A stretch of DNA of 64,000 bases from Pseudooceanicola nanhaiensis DSM 18065 (GCF_000688295.1 NZ_JHZF01000013.1:372001-436000); one strand, 5' to 3'. Counted from the stretch's first letter, positions 43,601-51,913 are shown. Translations and numbers: made by a program. Notes: generated by a model from the sequence alone, not told the origin.

Positions 43601-44926
43601 GCTGTCGTCCTCCTGGGCCACCTCCGCCATCCGCTCGATGCCGGAGAGCACATCCGCCGTGTCGTCTGTCTCCTCGGGCGCTTCGGCGGTCGTCCGGCGC
43701 AAGCCATCCAGCGCGTCACCGGGCGCGTCCTCCCTTGCCTCCGGCGCCGGCGCGATGCTGCCGAGGATCCCGGACACGTCGGGACCGGCGTCCTCCGGCG
43801 GCACCATGCGAGAGGAGAGGTCGGACAAGGTGGCCGCACCGTCCTCCGCCGAGGTATCGTCGCTCACCCGCGCGATGCCCGAGAGCACCTCCGCCGTATC
43901 CACCCCCGGCGGTTCGTCGGACACCCGCTCGATCCCGGAGAGTATGTCTGCCGTGCCATCTTCCACCGGGTCGTCGCTCACCCGCGCGATGCCGGAGAGC
44001 ACGTCGTCGCTTTCGTCCCCCGGCGCCTCCTCCGTCACCCGTTCGAGGCCCGAGAGCACCTCCGCCGTGTCGTCCGCCGCCTCGGGCCTGTCCGGCTGCG
44101 TGGCGCGCAGGGCGTCCAGTGTCCCGGCCGAGCCGTCCTCCGCGTCCGGCTCGCCGGGCGCGGCGGCGCGGAGCGCGGAGAGTGCGGCGCCGGTGTCGTC
44201 GGGCGCCGGGGTCTCCTCGGGGCGGGCGGCGCGCAGGGCGTTCAGGGCGGTCTCGGCGCTGTCGTCGGGGGCGCGCTCTTCGGCGGGGGCGATGCCGGAG
44301 AGGATGTCCTCCACCCCCGGGCCGGGCGTCGCGCCGGCGGGCACCGTGGCGGCAAGGGCGGAGAGGGTGGCGTCGGTCTCGTCCGCGGCGGGCGTGTCTG
44401 GCAGGCGGTCGCGCAGGCCGGCAAGCGCGGCCTCCGTGTCGGGGGAGGCGCCCTCCGGGCCGCCGAGCGCGCGCAGGATCTCGGGCGAGGCGAGCAGCGT
44501 CTCGATCAGGGTTTCCGCGCCCGCCTTGCCGTCCATGTAGGCCAGCAGGTCGGTGAGCTGCCGCCGCGCTTCCAGCAGCGGGGCGAGCGCGCCGATCTTC
44601 CGGGCGATCGCCTCGGGGCTGAAATCCGCCATCTTCTCGAAGGTCAGATCGACCTCGAGCGAGCCCTCCCCGGTCAGGGTGTTGGGCACCGAGAACTGCG
44701 CGCGCGGCGCCATCGCCTTCATCCGGTCGTCGAAAGTGTCGGCGTCGATCGCAAGGAACTGGCGGTCGCCGACCGCGGGCACCTCGGCCTTGCCCGAGAG
44801 GTCGGCCATGACGCCCATGACGAAGGGCAGCTGCACCTTCTTCTCGGCCCCGTAGAGCTCCACGTCGTATTCGATCTGGACCCGGGGGGCGCGGTTGCGC
44901 GAGACGAATTTCTGGCTGTCGCTCAT
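40685..44926 (-). CDS. TssB / acidic repeat array / TssB-like / truncated TssC-like sheath fusion
   Basis: A 1413-residue fusion in the T6SS train. Residues 1-155 are a TssB almost identical in pattern to the separate tssB (shared RNRAPRVQIEYDVELYGAEK and VPNTLTGEG). Residues 160-850 are a continuous acidic array of about 26 short units. Residues about 858-1010 resemble a second small-sheath domain (FRMAVFGDFTGRAGRG), and 1025-1345 a TssC-like part (LHHPDFQAVEALWRSLDML; IASPRFLLRLPYGRKSDP) that stops before the TssC C-terminal third. An acidic tail (LDDILAAFDD, ELAALLEDL) closes it. No frameshift is needed. The start overlaps the channel gene stop (ATGA). It could be a sheath cap, a regulator competing with TssBC, or a length-control scaffold; all are inference. 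Confidence 0.88.
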   Translation of the reverse strand: MSDSQKFVSRNRAPRVQIEYDVELYGAEKKVQLPFVMGVMADLSGKAEVPAVGDRQFLAIDADTFDDRMKAMAPRAQFSVPNTLTGEGSLEVDLTFEKMADFSPEAIARKIGALAPLLEARRQLTDLLAYMDGKAGAETLIETLLASPEILRALGGPEGASPDTEAALAGLRDRLPDTPAADETDATLSALAATVPAGATPGPGVEDILSGIAPAEERAPDDSAETALNALRAARPEETPAPDDTGAALSALRAAAPGEPDAEDGSAGTLDALRATQPDRPEAADDTAEVLSGLERVTEEAPGDESDDVLSGIARVSDDPVEDGTADILSGIERVSDEPPGVDTAEVLSGIARVSDDTSAEDGAATLSDLSSRMVPPEDAGPDVSGILGSIAPAPEAREDAPGDALDGLRRTTAEAPEETDDTADVLSGIERMAEVAQEDDSSATLSDLAARPAATEEAGPDMAGILDRIEATPEAEEDDLDALLSDLESGTGAEAGGETEGFDADPSDPGDGEDDAEHAAGETDAAADDLDALLSDLDGGSAEGAALSGGGAGEADAEALNALLSGLDDDADQAENAAPEPAAGEDDLDALLSDPEGDAAETNAAAPEAEGDDLDALLSDLEGADDGEPSGGDAGGLDDLDALLSDLGDVEAESSAPGPEGDEGDLDALLSDLEGDADEDASDADAAEPEAEGDLDALLSDLEGANAGAASGGDAGAADADAGGPDALLSDLGGDAEDISAEAGTETAAVDEDGVGDLDAMLAELGGAEEAEPEAGEDDLDALLSDLGGGADEGAAPAPGAPGATGDGLDDLDALLADLDDDKGTAPAAEDGLGAMPAEVGSGDGEAVPANPAPVQSPFGTISAARPDRAGLDRRRFRMAVFGDFTGRAGRGLCAIGDDLAARRAIPLDVDTIDEVIEGFSTTLTLPIGKDGAGIDVRLAELDDLHPDELYDKVAIFDALSGLRQQLGTGSMAAKAAERLAAWGAAHDTPVRLPKRSASTSVPAGMRLSDFQRLIGDTTPRDEAQGPADALIARIVGPHVVKAPDAGVPAMQGAVDEALSSAMRLVLHHPDFQAVEALWRSLDMLARRIETDSDLEIVLYDVSAAEIAADLAAQEDLSDSGLFRLLTGVIDPETGAGGFSALFGLYTFEETPPHAELLARLAQVAAHVDAPFFTALTPAYLETAKEDRHPLVAQAWDALRAMPEANYIGIASPRFLLRLPYGRKSDPCSAFDFEEFTPREGLSGMLWGNPVVLVAILLAAAHKKDGRAMEPGSVMSLGDMPFHYVTDRHGDQVALPCTERNLTSDPVQQSLGRGIMPVVSLKGRNEVRLASFRALGGETIAGPWSGEAPPPRPAPEPQAEVQLDVAAPPAEDTAAQDADLDDILAAFDDDTTDDAGPEDEMDPELAALLEDL
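42377..44449 (-). repeat. Acidic tandem array coding for about 26 short hydrophobic-core units
   Basis: Units near residues 205-472 follow the plan [VI]LSGI[EA]RVSDD with period 19-20. Units near 478-815 follow DDLDALLSDLEG with spacings of 18-50 residues, about twelve copies including variants (LNALLSGL, LDAMLAEL, LDALLADL). Between them lie Asp/Glu/Ala/Pro/Gly spacers. This is translated sequence, not a CRISPR or intergenic repeat. Confidence 0.85.
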
Positions 44927-45828
44927 GTCGGCCCCGCCCGGTTGGCGCGCAGCTCCTCGCGGAGGGCGCGGATTTCTTCCCTGAGGTCGAGCACGTGGGA
45001 ATCGACCTGATCGGTCTCGGAGCGCACCAGAAGCTGGAGCTTCTCGAACTCGGCCTCGGTGTCGTCCTCCACCGCGGACTGCATGGTGTTGACGAGAAGG
45101 CCGATGAACAGGTTCAGGACCGAGAAGGCGGTGATCACGATGAAGGGCACGAAGAAGGCCCAGGCCATCGGGTAGACCTCCATCACCGGGCGGACGATGC
45201 CCATCGACCAGCTTTCCAGCGTCATGATCTGGAACAGCGAATACATCGAGCGCCCGAGGGTGCCGAACCATGCGTCGAAGGTGTCGCCGTACATCAGCGT
45301 CGCCATCACGGCGAAGACGTAATAGACGATCGAGAGCATCAGGATCACCGCGCCCATGCCGGGCAGCGCGTCGAGCAGCGCCTGCACCACGGCACGCATC
45401 TGCGGCACCACCGACAGCAGCCGCAGCGCCCGGATCACCCGCAGCCCGCGCAGCGCGGAGAGCGAGCCCGAGGCCGGGAACAGGCTGATGCCGACGATGC
45501 AGAGATCGAAGATGTTCCAGGGGTTGCGGAAGAAGCCGACGAGGCCGAAGGCGAAGAACTTCAGCGCGATCTCGAACACGAAGATCGTCAGCACCACCCT
45601 GTCGACGATGCGGAGGAAGCCGCCGATCTCGGCCTGGATGGTGTCCGAGGTGCTCAGCCCGAGTGTGACGGCGTTGAAGATGATGATGCCGAGGATCGTG
45701 TTCCGAACGACGCTCAGCTCGAGCCAGGCGCGAATCCGGCCGCGCAGGGTGCGGCTGTCGCCCCGCTCGGCCGGCGGGGTCGCCCGCGCGTCGGCCTGTG
45801 CATTCCCGTTACGATCCACGCTCACCAT
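44923..45828 (-). CDS. NavBac-type voltage-gated sodium channel inside the T6SS operon
   Basis: A 301-residue six-helix channel with S4 RGLRVIRALRLL (127-138), filter TLESWSM (203-209) and a strong C-terminal coiled coil (SHVLDLREEIRALREELRAN). Closely related in pattern to the channel at 132-905 but with a longer N-terminus and tail. It lies between an unknown helical protein (three-base gap) and the sheath fusion (ATGA overlap), so it is made as part of the T6SS transcript. Channel identity is firm. Why a sodium channel sits in a secretion operon is unknown: immunity, sensing of membrane potential, or accidental linkage are all open. Confidence 0.9.
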   Translation of the reverse strand: MVSVDRNGNAQADARATPPAERGDSRTLRGRIRAWLELSVVRNTILGIIIFNAVTLGLSTSDTIQAEIGGFLRIVDRVVLTIFVFEIALKFFAFGLVGFFRNPWNIFDLCIVGISLFPASGSLSALRGLRVIRALRLLSVVPQMRAVVQALLDALPGMGAVILMLSIVYYVFAVMATLMYGDTFDAWFGTLGRSMYSLFQIMTLESWSMGIVRPVMEVYPMAWAFFVPFIVITAFSVLNLFIGLLVNTMQSAVEDDTEAEFEKLQLLVRSETDQVDSHVLDLREEIRALREELRANRAGPT

Positions 45829-45831
45829 GTC

Positions 45832-46845
45832 TCAGGCCTTCACCTGCTGAGAGGTCTTGTTGAATGCCTTGCCGATCGCGTCCATGTGCCGGGCGGCCTC
45901 GGCGAGGGTCTTGTCCTTGTCCTTGTGGTCCTTCTCGAACTGCTGGGCGGCGGTCTTCACCTCGGCCTCCGAGGCCTTGCCGTCCGACACCAGGCGGTCC
46001 ACGTCGTCCAGCGACTTGCCGAAATCGTCGACCGCGGCCGAGATCCTGTTCAGCGCGGATTTCATCGGGCCGTTGGCCGACAGCTTCTTGCCGATCTCCT
46101 GCAGGGCGGGGGCGGCGTTCTTGTCCCTCGCCATCTTGTCGCCCTTGAAGAGCAGGTACTTGGCGACGTTCTGAACCTCTTTCGCGCTGCTCGCGAAGGC
46201 TTTCTGGCAGACGGCCATGCTCGATTTGGCGTCCTTGTAGGCCGCGGCCGCCTCTTTCTCGTCGGCGCCCTTCAGATCGCGCGCCAGCGCCTTCAGCGTG
46301 TCCGCAACATCCTCGGTGAGGTTCGAGAACATCCGGTCGTCGACCTGCGCGAACTTCTTCAGCGCCTCCTTGCCGGCGGCCAGCGCCTTCTTGTTGTCGC
46401 CCTTGTCCGCCTCGACCTCGTCCAGCGCGGTCGAGACCTTGGCCTCGATCGCCTTGGTGATCTTCTTGTGCAGCTTGACGACGTCGCCCTCGACCTTCTC
46501 GAACTCCGACTTGAAATCGTCCGAGATCGACTTGGCGTTCTTGTCGAGCTTCGCGCGCTTCTGGTCCTTCGGCAGGGCCTTCACGATCTTCTTCTCGAAC
46601 CCCGCCATCGCGGTCGCGAAGAGCGCAAGCTCGTAACGGGCGACGGCATAGGCCCCGTCCTCCAGCGTCTTGCGGTTCCACTTGCGCGGATCCAGCTCGA
46701 GCGTGCGCTTCACGTCGATCGTCTGGTCGAGCTTCTGCAGCGCGGGGCTGGCCGCGAACCACGCGGGCGGCTCCTTGCCCTTCGCCTCGCCGTAGAGGTT
46801 GATCTTCGTGTCCACGGTGATCTTCTTCTTTCCGACTTCAGCCAT
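45832..46845 (-). CDS. Helical coiled-coil protein of unknown function, T6SS operon
   Basis: A 337-residue Lys/Ala/Asp-rich protein with no signal peptide. The first 60 residues look beta-containing (KKITVDTKINLYGEAKG); the rest is long amphipathic helix (KSEFEKVEGDVVKLHKKITK, KEVQNVAKYLLFKGDKMA). ATG 46845 follows GGGAGGA. It forms a pair with the next upstream gene and is followed by the channel gene after three bases. I recognise no family. Size and all-helical nature allow a cargo, a pore-former subunit or a structural protein. Confidence 0.7.
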   Translation of the reverse strand: MAEVGKKKITVDTKINLYGEAKGKEPPAWFAASPALQKLDQTIDVKRTLELDPRKWNRKTLEDGAYAVARYELALFATAMAGFEKKIVKALPKDQKRAKLDKNAKSISDDFKSEFEKVEGDVVKLHKKITKAIEAKVSTALDEVEADKGDNKKALAAGKEALKKFAQVDDRMFSNLTEDVADTLKALARDLKGADEKEAAAAYKDAKSSMAVCQKAFASSAKEVQNVAKYLLFKGDKMARDKNAAPALQEIGKKLSANGPMKSALNRISAAVDDFGKSLDDVDRLVSDGKASEAEVKTAAQQFEKDHKDKDKTLAEAARHMDAIGKAFNKTSQQVKA

Positions 46846-46901
46846 GGCGTCCTCCCTCTGGCTGCGGACCGGGCCTGGCGGGCCCGGCACTGATGGGTCG
46901 A

Positions 46902-48134
46902 TCAGGCCGCCACCTTGGCGATCTCATCCAGCGTGCCCTTGATCGTCTTGAGCGCCGAGCCGAGATCCTTGGCGTTGGTCAGGATCGTGGTCTTGTCCAG
47001 CGCCTGGATCTTCTGGATCGTGGTGCGGTCGTCGATCTCGAGCCCGTTGGCCTTCATCAGGTCCTGCATCTCGTCCAGGTATTTCTCGCGCGTGTCGAGC
47101 TTGGCGGCCATCTCCGACACCGTGCGCTTGACCGCCATGCACTCGGCGCCGACCCTGACGCCTTCCTTCAGGGTCCTGGCCGATTTCATCGCGGCCTGGA
47201 GCTTGCCCGCCTGCACCGAGATGGCGTCGGTCCTGTGCCGCGTCCTGGTGGTGTGCTCACGATACTTCTTCCGCGCCTCCTCGGCGTCCTTGAGGCCGGA
47301 CTTTATCTTCTTCACCGCGAAATCCAGCACGTCCCGGGCCATGGCCTTCTTGTCCTTGCCCTTGGTGACCTCTTCGCCGGCGGTCTTGATCTTGTTCAGG
47401 ATGCCGGCCAGCGCCTCCTTCGGCTTCTTCACGTCGATGCCGGACAGGTCGGTGATGTTCTGCCGTGCGGCGGCCTGCTGGATGGCGGTGCCGCGCAGGG
47501 TGATGAAGCTCTGGATCGCGGCGTTCAGATCCTTGCGCAGCTTCTCCTCGGTCTTCAGCTGCTGCGCGAGGTCCGAGCCGAGGTCGTAGAGCGTCTTGGC
47601 GATGGCGACGTAGGAGGTGACGTCGGCCCCCGCCGTTGCGACCAGCTTGGCCACGTTGCCGGCGACCGAGATCACGCCGAGCGTCCATTTGACCCCGGTG
47701 CGGACGCGCGCCTCCTTCAGGTTCTTGTCGCCCTGCGCCTCTTTCTTCAGCCGCGCTTCGACGGCCTTCTGGGCCGCCCCCTCGGCCGAGGCGAGCGCGT
47801 TCTTGATCGACTGGTTGACCCCCTGGGTGAGGCTCTCGGCCGCCTTCAGGTTCGCCGGCGTCGGCTGCGCCATCAGGTCGGCGATCTTCCTGTCCAGCCG
47901 CTCGGCTTCGGAGGCGATGATCTTCTCGTAGGCCTCCAGCTCGTCCCGCGCGGCCGTCTCGAGCCGCTTGAACAGCGACTCGGGGATCGGGGGCGCCTTG
48001 AACGTGCCCTTGGTCGTCACCTCGATCGTGACGTCCACCCGGTACTTGGGAATCTCGAGGAACTGCGCCTTGGGCTTCCTGCGGACAAGGTCCACGACGT
48101 AGAACTTGTGCTGTTCGGTATTCGTCTTGGCCAT
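46902..48134 (-). CDS. Helical protein with central hydrophobic segment, T6SS operon, unknown function
   Basis: A 410-residue protein. The N-terminal 50 residues are beta-like (YRVDVTIEVTTKGTFKAPPI). A long helix (RDELEAYEKIIASEAERLDR) precedes a glycine/alanine-rich hydrophobic stretch (about 148-185, TLGVISVAGNVAKLVATAGA and on), then more charged helix. The hydrophobic piece inside long helices resembles the arrangement in alpha-helical pore-forming toxins, but I cannot assign a family. ATG 48134 has GAGGAGG upstream. It starts 28 bases after clpV and precedes the 337-residue partner. Confidence 0.7.
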   Translation of the reverse strand: MAKTNTEQHKFYVVDLVRRKPKAQFLEIPKYRVDVTIEVTTKGTFKAPPIPESLFKRLETAARDELEAYEKIIASEAERLDRKIADLMAQPTPANLKAAESLTQGVNQSIKNALASAEGAAQKAVEARLKKEAQGDKNLKEARVRTGVKWTLGVISVAGNVAKLVATAGADVTSYVAIAKTLYDLGSDLAQQLKTEEKLRKDLNAAIQSFITLRGTAIQQAAARQNITDLSGIDVKKPKEALAGILNKIKTAGEEVTKGKDKKAMARDVLDFAVKKIKSGLKDAEEARKKYREHTTRTRHRTDAISVQAGKLQAAMKSARTLKEGVRVGAECMAVKRTVSEMAAKLDTREKYLDEMQDLMKANGLEIDDRTTIQKIQALDKTTILTNAKDLGSALKTIKGTLDEIAKVAA

Positions 48135-48162
48135 CTTCAAGGTCCTCCTCTCGGCAGGGCGC

Positions 48163-50865
48163 TCATTCGAACGCGTAGGTGAATTCGCCGTCCTCGACGT
48201 CCAGGGCGACTTTTGTCACGGCGCTGCCCTCCATCATCCGGCGCAGGAACTCGGCCGAGATGTCGGGCAGCATGGTGTTGGTGACGATGGCGTCGATCAT
48301 CCGCCCGCCGCTCTCAAGTTCCTGGCAGCGGTCGACGATTTCCTGCACCACCGCGTCGGAATAGGCGAAGGGCACGCCATGCGCCTCTTCCACCCGTTTC
48401 TTGATCCGGTTCAGCTGAAGCTCGGTGATCTTGCCGATCATGTCCGGGCTCAGCGGGTAATAGGGGATCGCCACCAGCCGCCCGAGCAGCGCGGGCGGGA
48501 AGACCTGCAGGAGCGGCTCACGCAGCGCCTTTGCCATGCCCTCGGGGTCCGGCATCAGATCCGGGTCCGAGCAGAGGTCCATGATCAGGTCCGTGCCCGC
48601 GTTCGAGGTCAGCAGGATCAGCGTGTTCTTGAAGTCGATGCTGCGGCCCTCGCCGTCCTCCATGACCCCCTTGTCGAAGACCTGGAAGAAGATCTCGTGC
48701 ACGTCCGGATGCGCCTTCTCGACCTCGTCGAGCAGCACGACGGAATAGGGCTTGCGCCGCACCGCCTCGGTCAGCACCCCGCCCTCGCCATAGCCGACAT
48801 AGCCCGGAGGGGCCCCCTTGAGCGAGCTGACGGTATGCGCCTCCTGGTATTCGCTCATGTTGATGGTGATGAGGTTCTGTTCGCCGCCATAGAGCACCTC
48901 GGCCAGCGCCAGCGCGGTCTCGGTCTTGCCGACGCCCGAGGTGCCGGCCAGCAGGAAGACCCCGATGGGTTTCGAGGGGTTGTCGAGCCCCGCGCGCGAG
49001 GTCTGGATGCGTTTCGCGATGGCCTTCATCGCGTGGTCCTGCCCGATCACCCGCTTCGCCAGCAGGGTCTCGAGGTTCAGGACCGTCTCGATCTCGTCCT
49101 TCACCATCCGGCCCACGGGGATGCCGGTCCAGTCGCCGACGACGCTCGCCACCGCCTGGTGATCGACGATCGGCATGATCAGCGGGCTGTCGCCCTGCGC
49201 CGCGACCAGCTCGGCATTCTTCGCCCTGAGCTGCGCCATCAGCTCGGCGCGGTCGGGCGCGGCGAGCGGATCGGCCGGATCGCCCTCGGCCGGGGCGGCC
49301 TCGACCGGCTGGGCCCCCTCGCGCAGCCTGGCGCGCAGCTCGATGATCTCGGAAACCAGCGCCTTCTCGGTGTCCCAGCGGGCGGTCAGCTCCTCCAGCC
49401 GTGCTTCCTCGGCCGTCTTCGCCTGGGTCACCGTCGCCCGGCGCTCCGCCACGTCGAAACCCGCCGATTCGTCACGGCCGATGATCTCGAGCTCGGTCGC
49501 CAGCGCCTCGATCCGGCGCTGGCTGTCGTCGACCTCGGCCGGCACGGCGTGCTGGCTGACCGCGACCCGCGCGCAGGCGGTGTCGAGCAGCGAGACCGAC
49601 TTGTCCGGCAATTGCCGCGCCGGGATGTAGCGGGCCGACAGCGTGACGGCGGCCTCGATCCCCTCGTCGAGGATCTGCACCTTGTGGTGCTTTTCCAGCA
49701 TCGAGGCGATGCCCCGCATCATCAGGACCGCCTTCGGGATGTCCGGCTCCTCGACATGGACCACCTGGAAGCGGCGGGTCAGCGCCGGGTCCTTCTCGAT
49801 GTACTTCTTGTACTCGGCCCAGGTCGTCGCGCCGATGGTGCGGAGCGTGCCGCGCGCCAGCGCCGGTTTCAGCAGGTTCGCCGCGTCACCGGTCCCGGCC
49901 GCGCCGCCCGCACCGACCAGCGTGTGGGTCTCGTCCACGAACATCACGATCGGCGTGGTGGAGCCCTGCACCTCGTCGATCACCTGCCGCAGCCGGTTCT
50001 CGAACTCGCCCTTCATCGAGGCGCCCGCCTGCAGCAGCCCCACGTCGAGCACCAGCAGCCGCACGTCCTTCAGCGCCGGGGGCACGTCGCCCCGCGCGAT
50101 CCTGAGCGCGAAGCCCTCGACCACGGCGGTCTTGCCCACGCCGGCCTCGCCGGTGAGGATCGGGTTGTTCTGACGCCGCCGCATCAGCACGTCGACGATC
50201 TGGCGGATTTCCTCGTCCCGGCCCACGATAGGGTCGATCTCGCCGTTGCGCGCCTGCTCGGTCAGGTCGGTGCAGAATTGCTGCAGCGCCTCTTCCTTGC
50301 CGGTTCCCTTCGGCGCCCGCGCGCCCGAGGCTTCGCCCGGCTCGACCCCGCCGCCGGTGTTCGACCCGTCCTGCGGCCGCATCGCGTCCTCGGGCGAACC
50401 GTCGGTGATGGCGTGGAACTCGTCGGCCAGGTCGTCCGGCCGGATGGAAGCCAGCGTCGGAGAGATGCCCTGCAGGATGTTCTTCAGGTTCGGCGTCTCC
50501 AGCATCCCGAGCAGCAGGTGCCCGGTCCGGACCTGGTTCGAGGAATAGAGAAGGGAGCCCCAGACCCAGGCCCGCTCCATCGCGTCCTCGATATGCGAGG
50601 ACAGGTCGCTGACCGAGGAGGCGCCGCGCGGCAGGGCGTCCAGGGCCGAGGTGATCTCGGTCGCGATGCGTCCGGCGTCGAGGTCGAAATGGCCGATGAT
50701 CCGGTGCAGGTCGCTGTCCTGGTTGTTCAGGATCTGGTGGATCCAGTGGACGATCTCGACATAGGGGTTGCCCCGCATCTTGCAGAAGACCGTCGCCCCC
50801 TCGATCGCCTTGTAGCCAAGGGGGTTCAGCTTGCCGAACAATGCCACGCGGCTGATTTCAGTCAT
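48163..50865 (-). CDS. clpV: T6SS AAA+ ATPase ClpV (TssH)
   Basis: The 900-residue Clp/Hsp100 ATPase that disassembles the contracted TssBC sheath. An N-terminal Clp domain (NPYVEIVHWIHQIL typical of ClpV) precedes AAA-1 with Walker A GEAGVGKT (239-246) and VDETHTLVGAGG, a middle coiled coil, and AAA-2 with GTSGVGKTETALALAE and LLDEVEKAHPDVHE. The start lies within the end of tssG (eight-base overlap). Confidence 0.96.
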   Translation of the reverse strand: MTEISRVALFGKLNPLGYKAIEGATVFCKMRGNPYVEIVHWIHQILNNQDSDLHRIIGHFDLDAGRIATEITSALDALPRGASSVSDLSSHIEDAMERAWVWGSLLYSSNQVRTGHLLLGMLETPNLKNILQGISPTLASIRPDDLADEFHAITDGSPEDAMRPQDGSNTGGGVEPGEASGARAPKGTGKEEALQQFCTDLTEQARNGEIDPIVGRDEEIRQIVDVLMRRRQNNPILTGEAGVGKTAVVEGFALRIARGDVPPALKDVRLLVLDVGLLQAGASMKGEFENRLRQVIDEVQGSTTPIVMFVDETHTLVGAGGAAGTGDAANLLKPALARGTLRTIGATTWAEYKKYIEKDPALTRRFQVVHVEEPDIPKAVLMMRGIASMLEKHHKVQILDEGIEAAVTLSARYIPARQLPDKSVSLLDTACARVAVSQHAVPAEVDDSQRRIEALATELEIIGRDESAGFDVAERRATVTQAKTAEEARLEELTARWDTEKALVSEIIELRARLREGAQPVEAAPAEGDPADPLAAPDRAELMAQLRAKNAELVAAQGDSPLIMPIVDHQAVASVVGDWTGIPVGRMVKDEIETVLNLETLLAKRVIGQDHAMKAIAKRIQTSRAGLDNPSKPIGVFLLAGTSGVGKTETALALAEVLYGGEQNLITINMSEYQEAHTVSSLKGAPPGYVGYGEGGVLTEAVRRKPYSVVLLDEVEKAHPDVHEIFFQVFDKGVMEDGEGRSIDFKNTLILLTSNAGTDLIMDLCSDPDLMPDPEGMAKALREPLLQVFPPALLGRLVAIPYYPLSPDMIGKITELQLNRIKKRVEEAHGVPFAYSDAVVQEIVDRCQELESGGRMIDAIVTNTMLPDISAEFLRRMMEGSAVTKVALDVEDGEFTYAFE

Positions 50866-51913
50866 GTCGTGTCCCTTTGTTGTCGCCTGCGGCCCCGGCC
50901 TGGAGGCCCGGTTCGAGGTAGAGATCGTCCGCGTCGCGGCCGGAGTGTCGCGTGCCGATCCAGCTGGTCTGACCCAGCCGGACGGCCTGCCCGAGGATCG
51001 GCGCGGGGGTCTCGCCCGCCCGCAGCACGAGGTTCACATCCCAGTCGAGCGCATCGCCCGCGTAGCTGCGCACGATGGCGCGCAGACGTCCGAGCGACGC
51101 CCCCCCGGGCAGGAGCCGTTCATATTCCGGCAGCGAGAGCGGGCCGATGCGCAGCCGGAACTTGGCGCCGCGGCTCCAGACCCTTTCGCCGATCGAGGTG
51201 GTCTGCCCCAGCCCCGCCCGCGCGCCGAGTTGCCAGCGGTCCTCGGGCTCGAGCGTCAGCCAGGATCCCACGAATTCCTGCAGCTGGACCCGGGCGCCGA
51301 AGAACGCCGACAGGATCGCCACCAGCCCCTCGGCATTCTTCGGCCCCTGGGCGAGCAGGCCCGAGAAATGCCGCTTGGCGAGGTCCGGGAAGGCATCCTT
51401 GCCGCGCAGCGCCTCGCCATGCAGACCCGAGATCGCGGCCACCTTGCGCTCGAACGCGTCATTGTCGCCCCGGTCGAAGCTGGCGGCGGGCTGGCCCGAC
51501 CGCCACGCGCGGAAGAGCAGCGTCATCATCCGGTGCGTGAGCATGTTGGCGAAGGCCACGAAGGTCGGATCGCGATGCTGCCGCTGCCGGTTGCGGGCGT
51601 ATTCGGTCAGGTGCAGCGGCAGCGGGCCGTTCGGCCCGAACAGACCGAAGAACCGGTTGGTCAGCCGTCCCGGCCGCTTGCCCTCGGGCGGCAGGAACCC
51701 CTGCACCGTCGAGGGCGGAAAGGACAGCTCCGCCTCCTGGCCGAAGCGGATCCGGTCCTCGCGCGGACGCCGGGCGTTGCCGATCCGCGGCGCGTCGGCA
51801 TAGGCGCTTTCCAGAACGCGGAAAGCGTGGAAGATGTGAAAGGATTCCGGGGTCCGGCTCAGGCGCTCGAGATGCGTCAGATGATCCGCCCCATGCCGCT
51901 TTCCGGGCGCCAT
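50858..51913 (-). CDS. tssG: T6SS baseplate protein TssG
   Basis: A 351-residue TssG (ImpH). Seen: PESFHIFHAFRVLESAY, a FPPSTVQGF-type motif, FFGLFGPNGPLPLHLTEYAR and LTLEPEDRWQLG. Start ATG 51913 lies within the 3' end of tssF (37-base overlap). It forms the TssK-F-G baseplate wedge with TssF and TssE. Confidence 0.94.
   Translation of the reverse strand: MAPGKRHGADHLTHLERLSRTPESFHIFHAFRVLESAYADAPRIGNARRPREDRIRFGQEAELSFPPSTVQGFLPPEGKRPGRLTNRFFGLFGPNGPLPLHLTEYARNRQRQHRDPTFVAFANMLTHRMMTLLFRAWRSGQPAASFDRGDNDAFERKVAAISGLHGEALRGKDAFPDLAKRHFSGLLAQGPKNAEGLVAILSAFFGARVQLQEFVGSWLTLEPEDRWQLGARAGLGQTTSIGERVWSRGAKFRLRIGPLSLPEYERLLPGGASLGRLRAIVRSYAGDALDWDVNLVLRAGETPAPILGQAVRLGQTSWIGTRHSGRDADDLYLEPGLQAGAAGDNKGTRHD

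Noticed and set aside
42364-44556. A 730-codon Arg/Pro-rich plus-strand frame opposite the acidic array
   Set aside because: It is the mirror of GAC/GAG-rich coding sequence. No ribosome site or recognisable domain.
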